DNA of 9,497 bases from an uncultured bacterium (GTDB lineage: Bacteria; Bacteroidota; Bacteroidia; Bacteroidales; Marinifilaceae): contig CAJMQA010000123.1 in NCBI GenBank assembly GCA_905215395.1, positions 1 to 9,497 on the forward strand. The letters are read 5' to 3'. Made by a program: the position numbers and the translations under genes. The notes beneath the pieces are model-generated. The model ran no database searches. It worked only from the letters and a program-made list of their open reading frames with translations, and was not told the origin of the DNA. Shown here piece by piece: positions 1 to 7,445 of the stretch; position 1 is the first letter of the stretch, and each line of letters starts with the position of its first letter.

Positions 1-1159
1 CCCGGTTTACCTGATATTGTTGAAGTAATTTTTCGGTTTCGGCTGTCATCATCTGCCGGGGTACAGGATTGATCGCCGGTTCTCCAACAGCAATCCCCAA
101 GCCAGGCAAAGTCACCGTCCCGACGCCCTTTCCGGCCTGAAAGAATACGCCTGCCCGGTCACACAGTTCCACCCTTGCCCTGATTTCCTGTCCATGCGTC
201 ACGTCAGGATCATCCCCGGCATCTTTCACGACTGAGCAAAGCACAGCCTGTCCGGATATTTCTGTCCCTGACAAGGGGAGTGTCACCTCTTCACCACAGG
301 GTAAAGTGATCTGTACCTCCGGCTGTAATTTTCCCGTCAATAAAGTCATCAATGCCGCTTTTGCCGCAGCACAGGCACAACTGCCCGTTGTAAAACCACT
401 CCGCAATTCATAAAAACCGGGTAAAAGGCGTTCCACCCGGTGTCGTAATCCATGTGCTCCGGTGACCACATAAAACCGGTCCGATAAAACAGGCCGTTTC
501 ACCACTACGACAGGGATACCATACTTGCGTGCAGCTTGCAGCTTTTCCATAAAAAAACCCGATTCCCCGCTTTCTTTCGTCAGTATCGCATCCGGCTGCA
601 AACGTTCAAACAATTCCGCCTCATCAGTACCTTCACGCCAAAAGACAAGGCGTTCCGAAGGGAAGCCGTATTTTCCGGCCAAAGCAACAGATTCAGGGCG
701 ATCGAGTACGCGAAACCACGAAGGATGCTGTGCCCAATATTTTTTCAATTTCGGGATGGTCTGAACGCCGGATAAAGCCAATAAGTTGCATATTCCGTGC
801 GCCACAAGCCAGTCCGCAGCTTCCTCGTAGGTATCACACCAGATACAATCCGGATCCCGGGGAGGATAAGTCCGTTCGTAACGGATCACCGGAATATTCA
901 ATTCTTCTGAAACTTCTGCGATATGACGGTGCAATTGCTCTGCAAAAGGATGCGCCGCATCCACCAGCAAACGGATTTCCTTCTCCCGGCAAAAAGCAAG
1001 CATCTGTTCCTGGTCCATGGCTCCGGTGAGGTGGATCCCGTGCTTGCACTCCAATTGCTGCCATGTCCCTTTTGTCGAATAAAAATAGGTTTGCCCGGCA
1101 CCCTCGAGCACCTCCACCGCTGCGCGGCCTTCCGTCGTTCCGCCAAATATCAGAATCAT
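1..1159 (-). CDS. cbiJ/cbiD: Bifunctional cobalt-precorrin-6A reductase / cobalt-precorrin-5B C1-methyltransferase (CbiJ-CbiD fusion), 3' end cut by window edge
   Basis: An open minus-strand frame runs from ATG at 1159-1157 off the left edge; 386 residues are visible with no stop. Residues 1 to about 247 are CbiJ/CobK, the reductase that reduces cobalt-precorrin-6A to 6B. It has the N-terminal nucleotide-binding start MILIFGGTTEGR and DAAHPFA at 67-73. From residue 252 the chain continues without a break into the CbiD N-terminus, LRSGFTTGSCACAAAKAA, the hallmark of the C1-methyltransferase that turns cobalt-precorrin-5B into 6A. About 135 CbiD residues are visible; CbiD proteins are usually near 350-370 residues, so well over half of that domain lies outside. 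The two activities catalyse consecutive steps, D then J. The start is 13 bp downstream of the cbiG/cbiF stop, with only a weak purine-rich AGAAG before it, so co-transcription and probably coupled translation are expected. The family calls are firm. That it is a single polypeptide follows directly from the uninterrupted frame. Confidence 0.95.
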   Translation of the reverse strand, partial: MILIFGGTTEGRAAVEVLEGAGQTYFYSTKGTWQQLECKHGIHLTGAMDQEQMLAFCREKEIRLLVDAAHPFAEQLHRHIAEVSEELNIPVIRYERTYPPRDPDCIWCDTYEEAADWLVAHGICNLLALSGVQTIPKLKKYWAQHPSWFRVLDRPESVALAGKYGFPSERLVFWREGTDEAELFERLQPDAILTKESGESGFFMEKLQAARKYGIPVVVVKRPVLSDRFYVVTGAHGLRHRVERLLPGFYELRSGFTTGSCACAAAKAALMTLLTGKLQPEVQITLPCGEEVTLPLSGTEISGQAVLCSVVKDAGDDPDVTHGQEIRARVELCDRAGVFFQAGKGVGTVTLPGLGIAVGEPAINPVPRQMMTAETEKLLQQYQVNR

Positions 1160-1172
1160 CGTACTTCTGCTT

Positions 1173-2984
1173 TTAAGGCCGGAACATATGTTTAAAATGA
1201 CTGGAGTAGAGTTTGGACAAGCCTTCGCGGTTGCCGATCGCCTCTCCCACAACAATCATCGTAGTCAGGGTCAGTTTATTCTCCCGCATGATAGCAGCCA
1301 AATTCCGCAATTCTCCCCGGAATATCTTTTCGTCCTTCCAGGTCAGGTGATAACAGGCCGCCACCGGAGTCTCCGGCGGGTAACATTCGAGCAATTCCCG
1401 CTGCACCTCATCGGCAATGGAAGCACTCAGGAAAATACACATCGTACTTTGCGAACGGGCCAGCAAGTGCAATTTTTCCTTCTCAGGCATGGGCGTTCGC
1501 CCTTCTCCCCGGGTCAGAATGATGCTCTGTACCTTTTCAGGGATGGTAAACTGCGACTGTAAAGCAGCAGCAGCAGCCAGAAAGGAAGAAATACCCGGCG
1601 TAATGTGGTATCGCATTCCATATTGATCGAAAAAGGCCATCTGCTCCTGTATCGCCCCGTAAATACAGGGATCTCCCGTATGCAGCCGTACAATAAACAA
1701 TCCGCGGTCATAGAACTGCTTCATCAGTGCGAACTGTTCTTCCAGGGTCATTGAAGCGGAGCTGCGCACCGTGGCTCCGGGCTTAGCATAATAAGTCAGT
1801 TCGACAGGCACCAGGCTCCCGGCATATAAAATCAGATCGGCTTTTTCCAACAACCGTTTTCCACGCACCGACACCAGTTCAGGATCGCCGGGTCCGGCTC
1901 CGACAATCTCGATAAAACCTCCCCTTTCGGCCTCTCCGTTCAATGCCACGGCAAAGGTGAAATCATTTCCCGGAGTCACCTGCCCTTTTTGTTTTTCCAG
2001 AACCAGAGAACTGTTTCCGGCACTTTTCATCGATGTAGCCTCCGACACACTATATACTCCGGTCACCTCAAATACCTTCTGTGAAGGATTCGGCACCTCT
2101 ATGTCTTTCAGATCTTCTACGCTGTAAATCTCTGCCGGAACTTCCCAATTGCCGGCCAGATCAGCCACCAAAGGTTCGTCTTTTTTCAGTTCGATCGTAG
2201 CAATCCGGCCTATTGCCAAAGGCGAAATGCCTTTCCGTTTTAATTCCTCACACAGGTAAGCCCAGATACCATCGGGTCTGCACTCCTTCCGGCATCCGAT
2301 TCCCAAATGAAGAACGGGAGGATGATAATATAAAACAGGAACGGGAGATTCATATAAAAACGGAGTCACTGCAATGATCAGTTCGTAACGACCGGCAGGG
2401 ATTTCCTCAAAATGATAATAGACATCTACATGCTCCGGACGGGAACTTTCCAGAAAATCGGTTCCTTTGTCCCGAATGTCCAGCAGCAAAGCAGTGGGAC
2501 GCTTATTCACAAACAAGGTGATCAATTCGTTCATGGTCAGGCGGTAATCCACTCTCCAGCCATACTCTTTCGCCAGTGTGTCCAAAGCCCACAAACCGGT
2601 ATTATCGCTCTGGGTGGTCACAACCGCCTCTGCTCCCAATATACGGGCCAGCCGGCGGGTCAGTTCGTTGGCACCCCCGACATGTCCCGAAAGCACAGAA
2701 ATCACAAAACGTCCGGTGGCATCGATATTTACAACTGCCGGATCGGCATATTTAGAGGCTACACAAGGAGCAATCGCCCGCACACAAATACCCATGGCTC
2801 CGATAAATACAAAAGCATCGTAATCCCCGAAATGTTCTTCCGTAAAATTCAGAATCGAATCGATGGATACACACCCTTCGCGTTCAGCTACCGAGAACAC
2901 AAAAGCCTCCTCTTTCAGCTCCCGCCGGAGTTGTGCAGCCGTTTTAGCTCCGCTGTCAGAAGCAATAATAATCGCCAGTTTCAT
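1173..2984 (-). CDS. cbiG/cbiF: Bifunctional cobalt-precorrin-5A hydrolase / cobalt-precorrin-4 C11-methyltransferase (CbiG-CbiF fusion)
   Basis: This 603-residue protein joins two consecutive anaerobic B12 enzymes. Residues 1 to about 350 are CbiG, which opens the delta-lactone of cobalt-precorrin-5A and releases acetaldehyde. It has a FIGAMGICVRAIAP-type segment near 60-73, SGHVGGAN at 99-106, and the C-terminal CbiG domain starting at GIGCRKE (228-234). Residues about 356-603 are CbiF/CobM, the SAM-dependent C11-methyltransferase. It has VGAGPGDPEL at 361-370, RLHTGDPCIYG at 433-443, TPGISSF at 462-468 and RTPMPE near 496-501. Residues about 315-350 look like a low-conservation linker. The order in the chain is G then F, whereas chemically F acts before G. 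The start ATG has no convincing Shine-Dalgarno sequence (the leader is AT-rich), which is common in Bacteroidota. A 94-bp gap containing a large inverted repeat separates it from the upstream peptidase gene, so its expression may be tuned separately within the run. Confidence 0.97.
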   Translation of the reverse strand: MKLAIIIASDSGAKTAAQLRRELKEEAFVFSVAEREGCVSIDSILNFTEEHFGDYDAFVFIGAMGICVRAIAPCVASKYADPAVVNIDATGRFVISVLSGHVGGANELTRRLARILGAEAVVTTQSDNTGLWALDTLAKEYGWRVDYRLTMNELITLFVNKRPTALLLDIRDKGTDFLESSRPEHVDVYYHFEEIPAGRYELIIAVTPFLYESPVPVLYYHPPVLHLGIGCRKECRPDGIWAYLCEELKRKGISPLAIGRIATIELKKDEPLVADLAGNWEVPAEIYSVEDLKDIEVPNPSQKVFEVTGVYSVSEATSMKSAGNSSLVLEKQKGQVTPGNDFTFAVALNGEAERGGFIEIVGAGPGDPELVSVRGKRLLEKADLILYAGSLVPVELTYYAKPGATVRSSASMTLEEQFALMKQFYDRGLFIVRLHTGDPCIYGAIQEQMAFFDQYGMRYHITPGISSFLAAAAALQSQFTIPEKVQSIILTRGEGRTPMPEKEKLHLLARSQSTMCIFLSASIADEVQRELLECYPPETPVAACYHLTWKDEKIFRGELRNLAAIMRENKLTLTTMIVVGEAIGNREGLSKLYSSHFKHMFRP

Positions 2985-3011
2985 ATGGTTATAATTTGTT
3001 TTTCAACGGTC

Positions 3012-3074
3012 ATATGGAGCCCTCATTTTATAATCATTCTCTTTGGCGTGCCAACGCACATGAGGGGCTCATAT
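3012..3074. repeat. Large imperfect inverted repeat with nested hairpin, upstream of cbiG/cbiF
   Basis: In the 94-bp gap between the M24 peptidase and cbiG/cbiF, arm 3012-3026 (atatggagccctcat) is nearly the reverse complement of arm 3060-3074 (atgaggggctcatat). Aligned with one bulged base on each side, 14 pairs form. The 33-nt loop contains a second palindrome, ttggc-gt-gccaa at 3043-3054. Transcribed from the minus strand, the structure would sit 27 nt upstream of the cbiG/cbiF start codon. No U-run follows the stem, so it is not a standard intrinsic terminator. It could be an mRNA-processing or stabilising stem, a regulatory leader, or a small palindromic repeat element. The inverted repeat is directly visible; its function is unknown. 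Confidence 0.7.
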
Positions 3075-3078
3075 CTGT

Positions 3079-4239
3079 TTATAATAAATCAATAATCTTC
3101 TCTTCGGCCCGTGTCATTTTCTCTACCCCGTCCTCTGTCACCAGAAACGTATTTTCTATACCCACGGCACCGACACCACGAATCACAAATTTGGGTTCAA
3201 AGGCAAAAGTCATCCCGGCCTGCAACACATCCCGGGAGCGCGGACTCAGCACCGGCAATTCGTTAATTTCCAGTCCTACCCCATGGCCCACGAACTTAGC
3301 CTGAAAACGGGTTCCCATAAAACAATCCTCCAACCCTTCCCGCTCTGCAATCTTCCGGGCATGCAGGTACATATCGGCACAAGCCATTCCCGGACGGGCT
3401 TCAGCTTCCATGCAGGCCTGAATTTCCAAAGCCACCATCTGCGCGCGGTAAGCCTCATCCGGCAGTTTGCCGATCGAAAACACCCGGGTCATATCGGTCT
3501 GATAGGCCGTATAGTTTCCGGCCATATCGGCCATTACCGCCATCCCTTCTTTCAGTAAAGTACCGTTTGCCCCCAAAGGTCCCGAAGGATCCACCCCGGC
3601 ACCTCCCAGTGCAAAATCAAAAGGAGAAGCCACTTCCGCATTCTCTCCGGCCAGCAGGCTTCCCATAAAAATATCCATATTTGAACCGAAAGCCCGGAAA
3701 TAACCGATAGAACCGTGCAAACGCATGCGCCTTTCGATCTCGATCTGAAATTCCAGATCCGTCATTCCCGGACGGAAGCATTCCGGAATCTCCCGGCAGA
3801 CCGCCTCGTGAGCCCTTGCAGAAATCCGCATCTGTCCGATTTCCCAAGGCGTCTTGATCGTCCGGAGCCGGCGCATCAAAGCCGATGCATTTCCGGTCTC
3901 TTCAGGACTGAATATTTTCAGCAAACGCTGGTAATCATTGTATGAAAGCTCATCTCCTTCCAGCAACAACTTCCGGGGCAGCGACATACCGATCTCCTGA
4001 AATAAGCCGGGCATCTGTTCCGGTTTACGGATCGGATGCACCCATTCATTCTCCTCCAGGGTCAACCGCTTTACAAACCAATAGGGACGTCCCTCCGCCG
4101 GCAGATAAAAATAGCCGTTGAATACCACTCCGGCGACATAAAACAGATTCATATTCATCGAAAGCAGGCAAGCATCCGCCCCCTCTTCGCGCATTGCCTG
4201 CTGTATATTTCTCCACTTCAATTCCAGCTCATTTTTCAT
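3079..4239 (-). CDS. M24-family metallopeptidase (Xaa-Pro dipeptidase / aminopeptidase P type)
   Basis: The 386-residue product has the two-domain layout of M24B peptidases: an N-terminal creatinase-like domain (about 1-130) and a C-terminal pita-bread catalytic domain (about 135-386). All five metal ligands expected for the family can be placed: D238 (MADMAG), D249 (TDMTR), H319 (VGHGVG), E348 (FAFEP) and E362 (GIENT). It is therefore predicted to be an active dinuclear-metal enzyme that cleaves the bond before proline in short peptides. No signal peptide is evident, so it is probably cytoplasmic. A strong AGGAG at 4247-4251 lies 7 nt before the ATG, and the gene begins 23 bp after the NRAMP stop, so the two are likely co-transcribed. 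Nothing in the protein points to corrinoid chemistry; its place in a B12 run may reflect a shared metal or simple insertion. Substrate specificity within M24 cannot be told from sequence alone. Confidence 0.92.
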   Translation of the reverse strand: MKNELELKWRNIQQAMREEGADACLLSMNMNLFYVAGVVFNGYFYLPAEGRPYWFVKRLTLEENEWVHPIRKPEQMPGLFQEIGMSLPRKLLLEGDELSYNDYQRLLKIFSPEETGNASALMRRLRTIKTPWEIGQMRISARAHEAVCREIPECFRPGMTDLEFQIEIERRMRLHGSIGYFRAFGSNMDIFMGSLLAGENAEVASPFDFALGGAGVDPSGPLGANGTLLKEGMAVMADMAGNYTAYQTDMTRVFSIGKLPDEAYRAQMVALEIQACMEAEARPGMACADMYLHARKIAEREGLEDCFMGTRFQAKFVGHGVGLEINELPVLSPRSRDVLQAGMTFAFEPKFVIRGVGAVGIENTFLVTEDGVEKMTRAEEKIIDLL

Positions 4240-4262
4240 AACTCCACTCCTCCCCCTGTATT

Positions 4263-5528
4263 TTATTGAAACATACTAATAAACAACATCACATTCAAAA
4301 CGGTCACGATCCCACCCAGAATAAGCAGTATCCAGCGGGTAGAAGTCCGGTTTTTATATTTTCCCATCACCTTTTCCGAAGAGGTCAGATATACCTGTAA
4401 GAAAATCGTAATGGGCAACTGTATACTCAGTATCATCTGCGAATAAATCAGTCCCATAAAGGGATTGGATACCACCATGATAATCAGTAAAGCAATGACC
4501 AAAGATATCAAAACTCCCCAGCGTGAGTGGCTATCTTTTATATCATAAGGTTCCTTATATATCCCCGCAAAAACAGAACCAGCCGCCATCCCGGAGGTAA
4601 TGGTCGAAGCGATTCCGGCAAACAACAAAGCAACCGCAAAAACAACGACAGCGTTATTTCCCAGAAGAGGTTGTAACAACGAACTGGCCTGTTCCAGCTC
4701 ATTGAGAGAAGTCCCGTGTTTGAAAAAAGTAGCTGCTGCCAATAAGATCATCGCACTGTTGATGGCCCAGCCAATCATCATTGAAAGGAAAGTATCCCAG
4801 AATTCATAACGCAACTGCTTGCGGATAATTTTATCGTCTTCCAGATTCCATTGGCGGCTCTGAATCACCTCCGAATGCAAAAAGAGGTTATGCGGCATCA
4901 CCACAGCTCCCAGAACACTCATAATCACAACCATCGAACCACTCGGGAAAGAAGGAGTTACCCACGCCAGTGCAGCTTCACCCCATTCAATATCCACCAA
5001 CGACAATTCATAGATAAACGACAAGCCAATGATAGACACAAAGGCAATGATCCAACGCTCCATCACCCGGTAGGAATTGGTAAACAGCATGATCACCACG
5101 AAAATAGTCACCAGTATGGCTCCAATCCTCACCGGAACTTTAAACAACATCTCCAAAGCTATCGCTCCCCCCAGAATTTCCGCCAGCGAAGTCGAAACCG
5201 AAGCCCCCATTGCAGTATACAGCATCAACTTGGCATATCTGGGTTTTATATAGGTCATCGTCGCCTCGGAAAGACAAAGTCCCGTTGCAATTCCCAGGTG
5301 GGCCACATTGTGCTGTAAAACAATCAGCATGATTGTAGACAAAGATACCATCCACAGCAGCGTATAACCATAATCTGCCCCTGCCGCCAGATTGGACGCC
5401 CAATTCCCGGGATCAATAAATCCCACCGTTACCAGTAATCCCGGACCGATATATTTCAATATCTCCAAACCACCCAAACGCGGATGATGTTTGGCTGTTC
5501 TCAACGATTTTTTGACAAATTCAAACAT
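4263..5528 (-). CDS. NRAMP-family divalent metal ion transporter (Mn/Fe/Co class)
   Basis: From the ATG at 5528-5526 the product is 421 residues, with about eleven hydrophobic membrane segments: an inner-membrane metal/proton symporter. The first helix carries DPGN at 39-42, and helix 6 carries A208, M211 and H213 in GAVVMPHN. In characterised NRAMPs these Asp, Asn, Ala and Met positions bind the ion; the Met favours transition metals over Mg or Ca. An in-frame ATG 33 bases further upstream (5561) is rejected because its codons overlap the promoter-like box at 5548-5555, and because the homologous region starts at the later Met. The gene lies 46 bp after cbiE/cbiT and 23 bp before the M24 peptidase. 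In the middle of a cobalt-requiring pathway it is a reasonable candidate for Co(II) uptake, but Mn(II) or Fe(II) is equally possible from the motif. Family assignment is firm; the substrate is inferred. Confidence 0.93.
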   Translation of the reverse strand: MFEFVKKSLRTAKHHPRLGGLEILKYIGPGLLVTVGFIDPGNWASNLAAGADYGYTLLWMVSLSTIMLIVLQHNVAHLGIATGLCLSEATMTYIKPRYAKLMLYTAMGASVSTSLAEILGGAIALEMLFKVPVRIGAILVTIFVVIMLFTNSYRVMERWIIAFVSIIGLSFIYELSLVDIEWGEAALAWVTPSFPSGSMVVIMSVLGAVVMPHNLFLHSEVIQSRQWNLEDDKIIRKQLRYEFWDTFLSMMIGWAINSAMILLAAATFFKHGTSLNELEQASSLLQPLLGNNAVVVFAVALLFAGIASTITSGMAAGSVFAGIYKEPYDIKDSHSRWGVLISLVIALLIIMVVSNPFMGLIYSQMILSIQLPITIFLQVYLTSSEKVMGKYKNRTSTRWILLILGGIVTVLNVMLFISMFQ

Positions 5529-5547
5529 AAATCTCAATTCATATGTA

Positions 5548-5555
5548 CAAAGATA
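5548..5555 (-). promoter_or_regulatory. Bacteroidota -7 box (TATCTTTG) for the NRAMP gene
   Basis: On the minus strand TATCTTTG matches the TAnnTTTG consensus of the Bacteroidota primary sigma factor. It ends 19 nt before the NRAMP ATG at 5528, so transcription would begin roughly 10-15 nt before the start codon. No clear -33 TTTG appears at the usual spacing. The box would give an internal promoter for NRAMP, M24 and possibly the downstream cbi genes, and it argues against the longer N-terminus starting at 5561. Confidence 0.55.
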
Positions 5556-5574
5556 AGACAAAAACGCCGTAGCA

Positions 5575-6759
5575 TTATTGCAAAATTGCCTGAATTACTT
5601 CGATTGGATTATAATCGTCCACAGCCAGACGACGGGCATCTGTTATACGAAACCCATATTTGGGGGTTAAGGTCCGGAATAAATGCAAGCTTTCCTCCGA
5701 TACGGAATTGAACACCAGAACACCTCCGGCTAACATTTTGCCCGATAAAACAGCAAGAATGGCTTCCATCTTGCCTCCATGCCCACCGATAAAAACAGCA
5801 TCTGGTTGGGGATAAGGGGAAAGATCAGTTTCGGTAAAGTCGCCGATGACAGTTGTTATTCCGGGAGTTCCGAATTTATGGCTATTGGCTTCCATCAATT
5901 CCCGTCCTTCTTCACGTTGTTCAAAGGCAGTAATCTGCAGATGCGGAAACTGTAATTTAGCCTCGATAGATACAGAGCCAGTACAAAATCCAATATCCCA
6001 GAAACTTTTCCGGTTGTGCAGGTCAAGCATACTCAGAGTCAACAGACGAACCGGCATTTTGGTAATCATTTTTACGCGTCCGTCTAACAAATGGAACTCG
6101 GATTCCGGAATTCCAAACCGACGTACCCGGGCAGCAATACGCTCCAGAATCAGGCAATTCGGGAAAGCATATTCGTTTCCGGCAACATCCGGCAAAAGCA
6201 AAGTCTGCACTTTTTCATCGGTATTTCCAAGCATTTCCCCCACCGACATCCGGTAATTATCATATCCATATTCTAACATCCGGGCAGCAATGGCCGAAGG
6301 TGTATGCTGACGGTCTGTCAGCACCCCGATCTTTTCCCTGCCCTCAATCAATGCCCGGTCAAACTCATGCCAGGGACGTCCGGTCAGGGAAACAATATGC
6401 ATATCATGGTAAGGCATCACCAGACGATGAGCCAATATCTGCAACGAATTAAAATAAGGATACACCTTGATCACAGCTTCCGGCAAACGTTTTTGAACCG
6501 TGTTGGCAAAACCGAAAAATAAAGGGTCTCCGGAGGCAAAAACAACGATCTCTTCTTCGTCCGCATATCTGTCAAACACTGCATCCAGGGGTACCACGAT
6601 GTCTATCCAGGTATGTTGCTGAGGTAAACGGTCACATACCAGTTCGTAATGCCTTTTCCCTCCGGAGAAAACAGAATGTGCTGCCACGATCTGATTCACT
6701 TCTTCACTGAAAGGCCTTGCAGCATTATCATCTATCCCAATGATATAAAATTTCTTCAT
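5575..6759 (-). CDS. cbiE/cbiT: Cobalt-precorrin-7 C5-methyltransferase / cobalt-precorrin-6B C15-methyltransferase (decarboxylating) (CbiE-CbiT fusion, CobL-like)
   Basis: The 394-residue product methylates C15 with decarboxylation of the C12 acetate side chain (CbiT) and then methylates C5 (CbiE), giving cobalt-precorrin-8. CbiE occupies about 1-205, with FSGGKRH at 31-37 and ASGDP at 75-79; its first loop is GIDDN where related methyltransferases usually have GxGPG. CbiT occupies about 206-394, with SAM motif I as DIGFCTGSVSIEA (255-267) and IGGHGG at 324-329. Motif I has Cys where the usual form is GAGTGS. The start at 6759 is chosen because MKKFYIIGI begins the homologous domain and overlaps the upstream stop as ATGA; the open frame extends upstream to 6855, but that part is the upstream gene read in another frame. 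The overlap implies translational coupling to the CAT-like gene. The fusion equals CobL in domain order. Confidence 0.96.
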   Translation of the reverse strand: MKKFYIIGIDDNAARPFSEEVNQIVAAHSVFSGGKRHYELVCDRLPQQHTWIDIVVPLDAVFDRYADEEEIVVFASGDPLFFGFANTVQKRLPEAVIKVYPYFNSLQILAHRLVMPYHDMHIVSLTGRPWHEFDRALIEGREKIGVLTDRQHTPSAIAARMLEYGYDNYRMSVGEMLGNTDEKVQTLLLPDVAGNEYAFPNCLILERIAARVRRFGIPESEFHLLDGRVKMITKMPVRLLTLSMLDLHNRKSFWDIGFCTGSVSIEAKLQFPHLQITAFEQREEGRELMEANSHKFGTPGITTVIGDFTETDLSPYPQPDAVFIGGHGGKMEAILAVLSGKMLAGGVLVFNSVSEESLHLFRTLTPKYGFRITDARRLAVDDYNPIEVIQAILQ

Positions 6760-7385
6760 CTGTTCAATAATCGCTGAAACTCTTCCAAATACTGTCCGAT
6801 CTGATATCCGCTGACAAACCCGTGGTTTACGGACATAGCCAACGGCATCATCCACTTACCATTCTGCTCAGTCATCTTCCCAAAGGTAAAAATCGGTATA
6901 TTCTGATGAGGCTGCCGGGGAATCGCCTGTTGCACACTGGTAAACCGATACCAGGGATTTACACTGATCAGCAGGACATCCCGACGGTGTTCATTTGCCC
7001 CGTGTGCTTCTCCTTCTCCCCGTTTCGCTGCTTCTACAAGAGGGGTGGCTTTCTCCAGAAACAGATCCCAGTCCTCCTCGGCAGGCAATATGACAGAACG
7101 ATAACTTCCATCTCCGGTCTGTATCGGTGTCAACAGATCCACCTGATCGTACAAAACCACCTCTTCTCCCTCCTGCCGGTACCGGAACTCTTCCACGTGA
7201 TTCACTGCCATTAACCCGGCATGCATATAATACATGGAAACGGGGAAATGCATTGCTTTTGCTTTCCGATAAGCACAGGTACAGTCAACCTCCACCGTCA
7301 CCGATATCATCGGATTGAAAAACGTCTTAAAAAACAAATACTCTTCTTTCCTTTTCCAATTTTCTAACTCGACAATCTTTCTCAT
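6756..7385 (-). CDS. Chloramphenicol acetyltransferase-like acyltransferase of unknown substrate
   Basis: The 209-residue protein fits the CAT family (usual length about 210-220). It has NWKRKEEY at 9-16, the NHVEEFRYR segment at 62-70 (family N..PEFR), NPWYRFTS at 143-150, FTFGK at 166-170 and PLAMSVNH at 181-188. H188 aligns with the catalytic His of the HHxxxDG motif, so acyl-CoA-dependent O-acetyl transfer is plausible. The motif here reads NHGFVSG: the conserved Asp, which has a structural salt-bridge role in classical CATs, is Ser192. This is not evidence of chloramphenicol resistance, because many genomic CAT homologues have other or unknown substrates. A clear GGAAGGA (7393-7399) lies 7 nt before the ATG. 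The gene follows cbiH/cbiC by 60 bp and overlaps the cbiE/cbiT start by 4 bases (ATGA), so it is made together with B12 enzymes. No link to corrinoid chemistry can be deduced from the protein itself. Confidence 0.88.
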   Translation of the reverse strand: MRKIVELENWKRKEEYLFFKTFFNPMISVTVEVDCTCAYRKAKAMHFPVSMYYMHAGLMAVNHVEEFRYRQEGEEVVLYDQVDLLTPIQTGDGSYRSVILPAEEDWDLFLEKATPLVEAAKRGEGEAHGANEHRRDVLLISVNPWYRFTSVQQAIPRQPHQNIPIFTFGKMTEQNGKWMMPLAMSVNHGFVSGYQIGQYLEEFQRLLNR

Positions 7386-7410
7386 CTCTATATCCTTCCA
7401 ATGTTTTATT

Positions 7411-7435
7411 CGTCTTCAATTTTCATCCGAAGACG
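7411..7435. repeat. Intercistronic hairpin between cbiH/cbiC and the CAT-like gene
   Basis: CGTCTTC at 7411-7417 and GAAGACG at 7429-7435 form a perfect 7-bp stem with an 11-nt loop, 11 nt after the cbiH/cbiC stop and 25 nt before the CAT-like start. On the transcribed strand the stem is followed by AATAAAAC rather than a U-run, so it is not a typical terminator. It may be an RNA-processing or decay barrier between the two coding regions. Confidence 0.45.
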
Positions 7436-7445
7436 GAGATTTCTG

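Noticed and set aside
2412..3095. Long plus-strand open frame of 227 codons opposite cbiG/cbiF
   Set aside because: It is antisense to a gene with clear CbiG motifs, has no recognisable domain and no promoter box, and its composition looks like a shadow of the opposite strand.
4851..5318. Plus-strand 155-codon open frame opposite the NRAMP gene
   Set aside because: It is rich in His, Gln, Asn and Arg, as expected from the complement of hydrophobic membrane codons; NRAMP motifs on the other strand are unambiguous.
6760..6855. N-terminal extension of cbiE/cbiT up to 6855
   Set aside because: These codons overlap the end of the CAT-like gene in another frame; the homologous domain starts at the ATG that overlaps the upstream stop.
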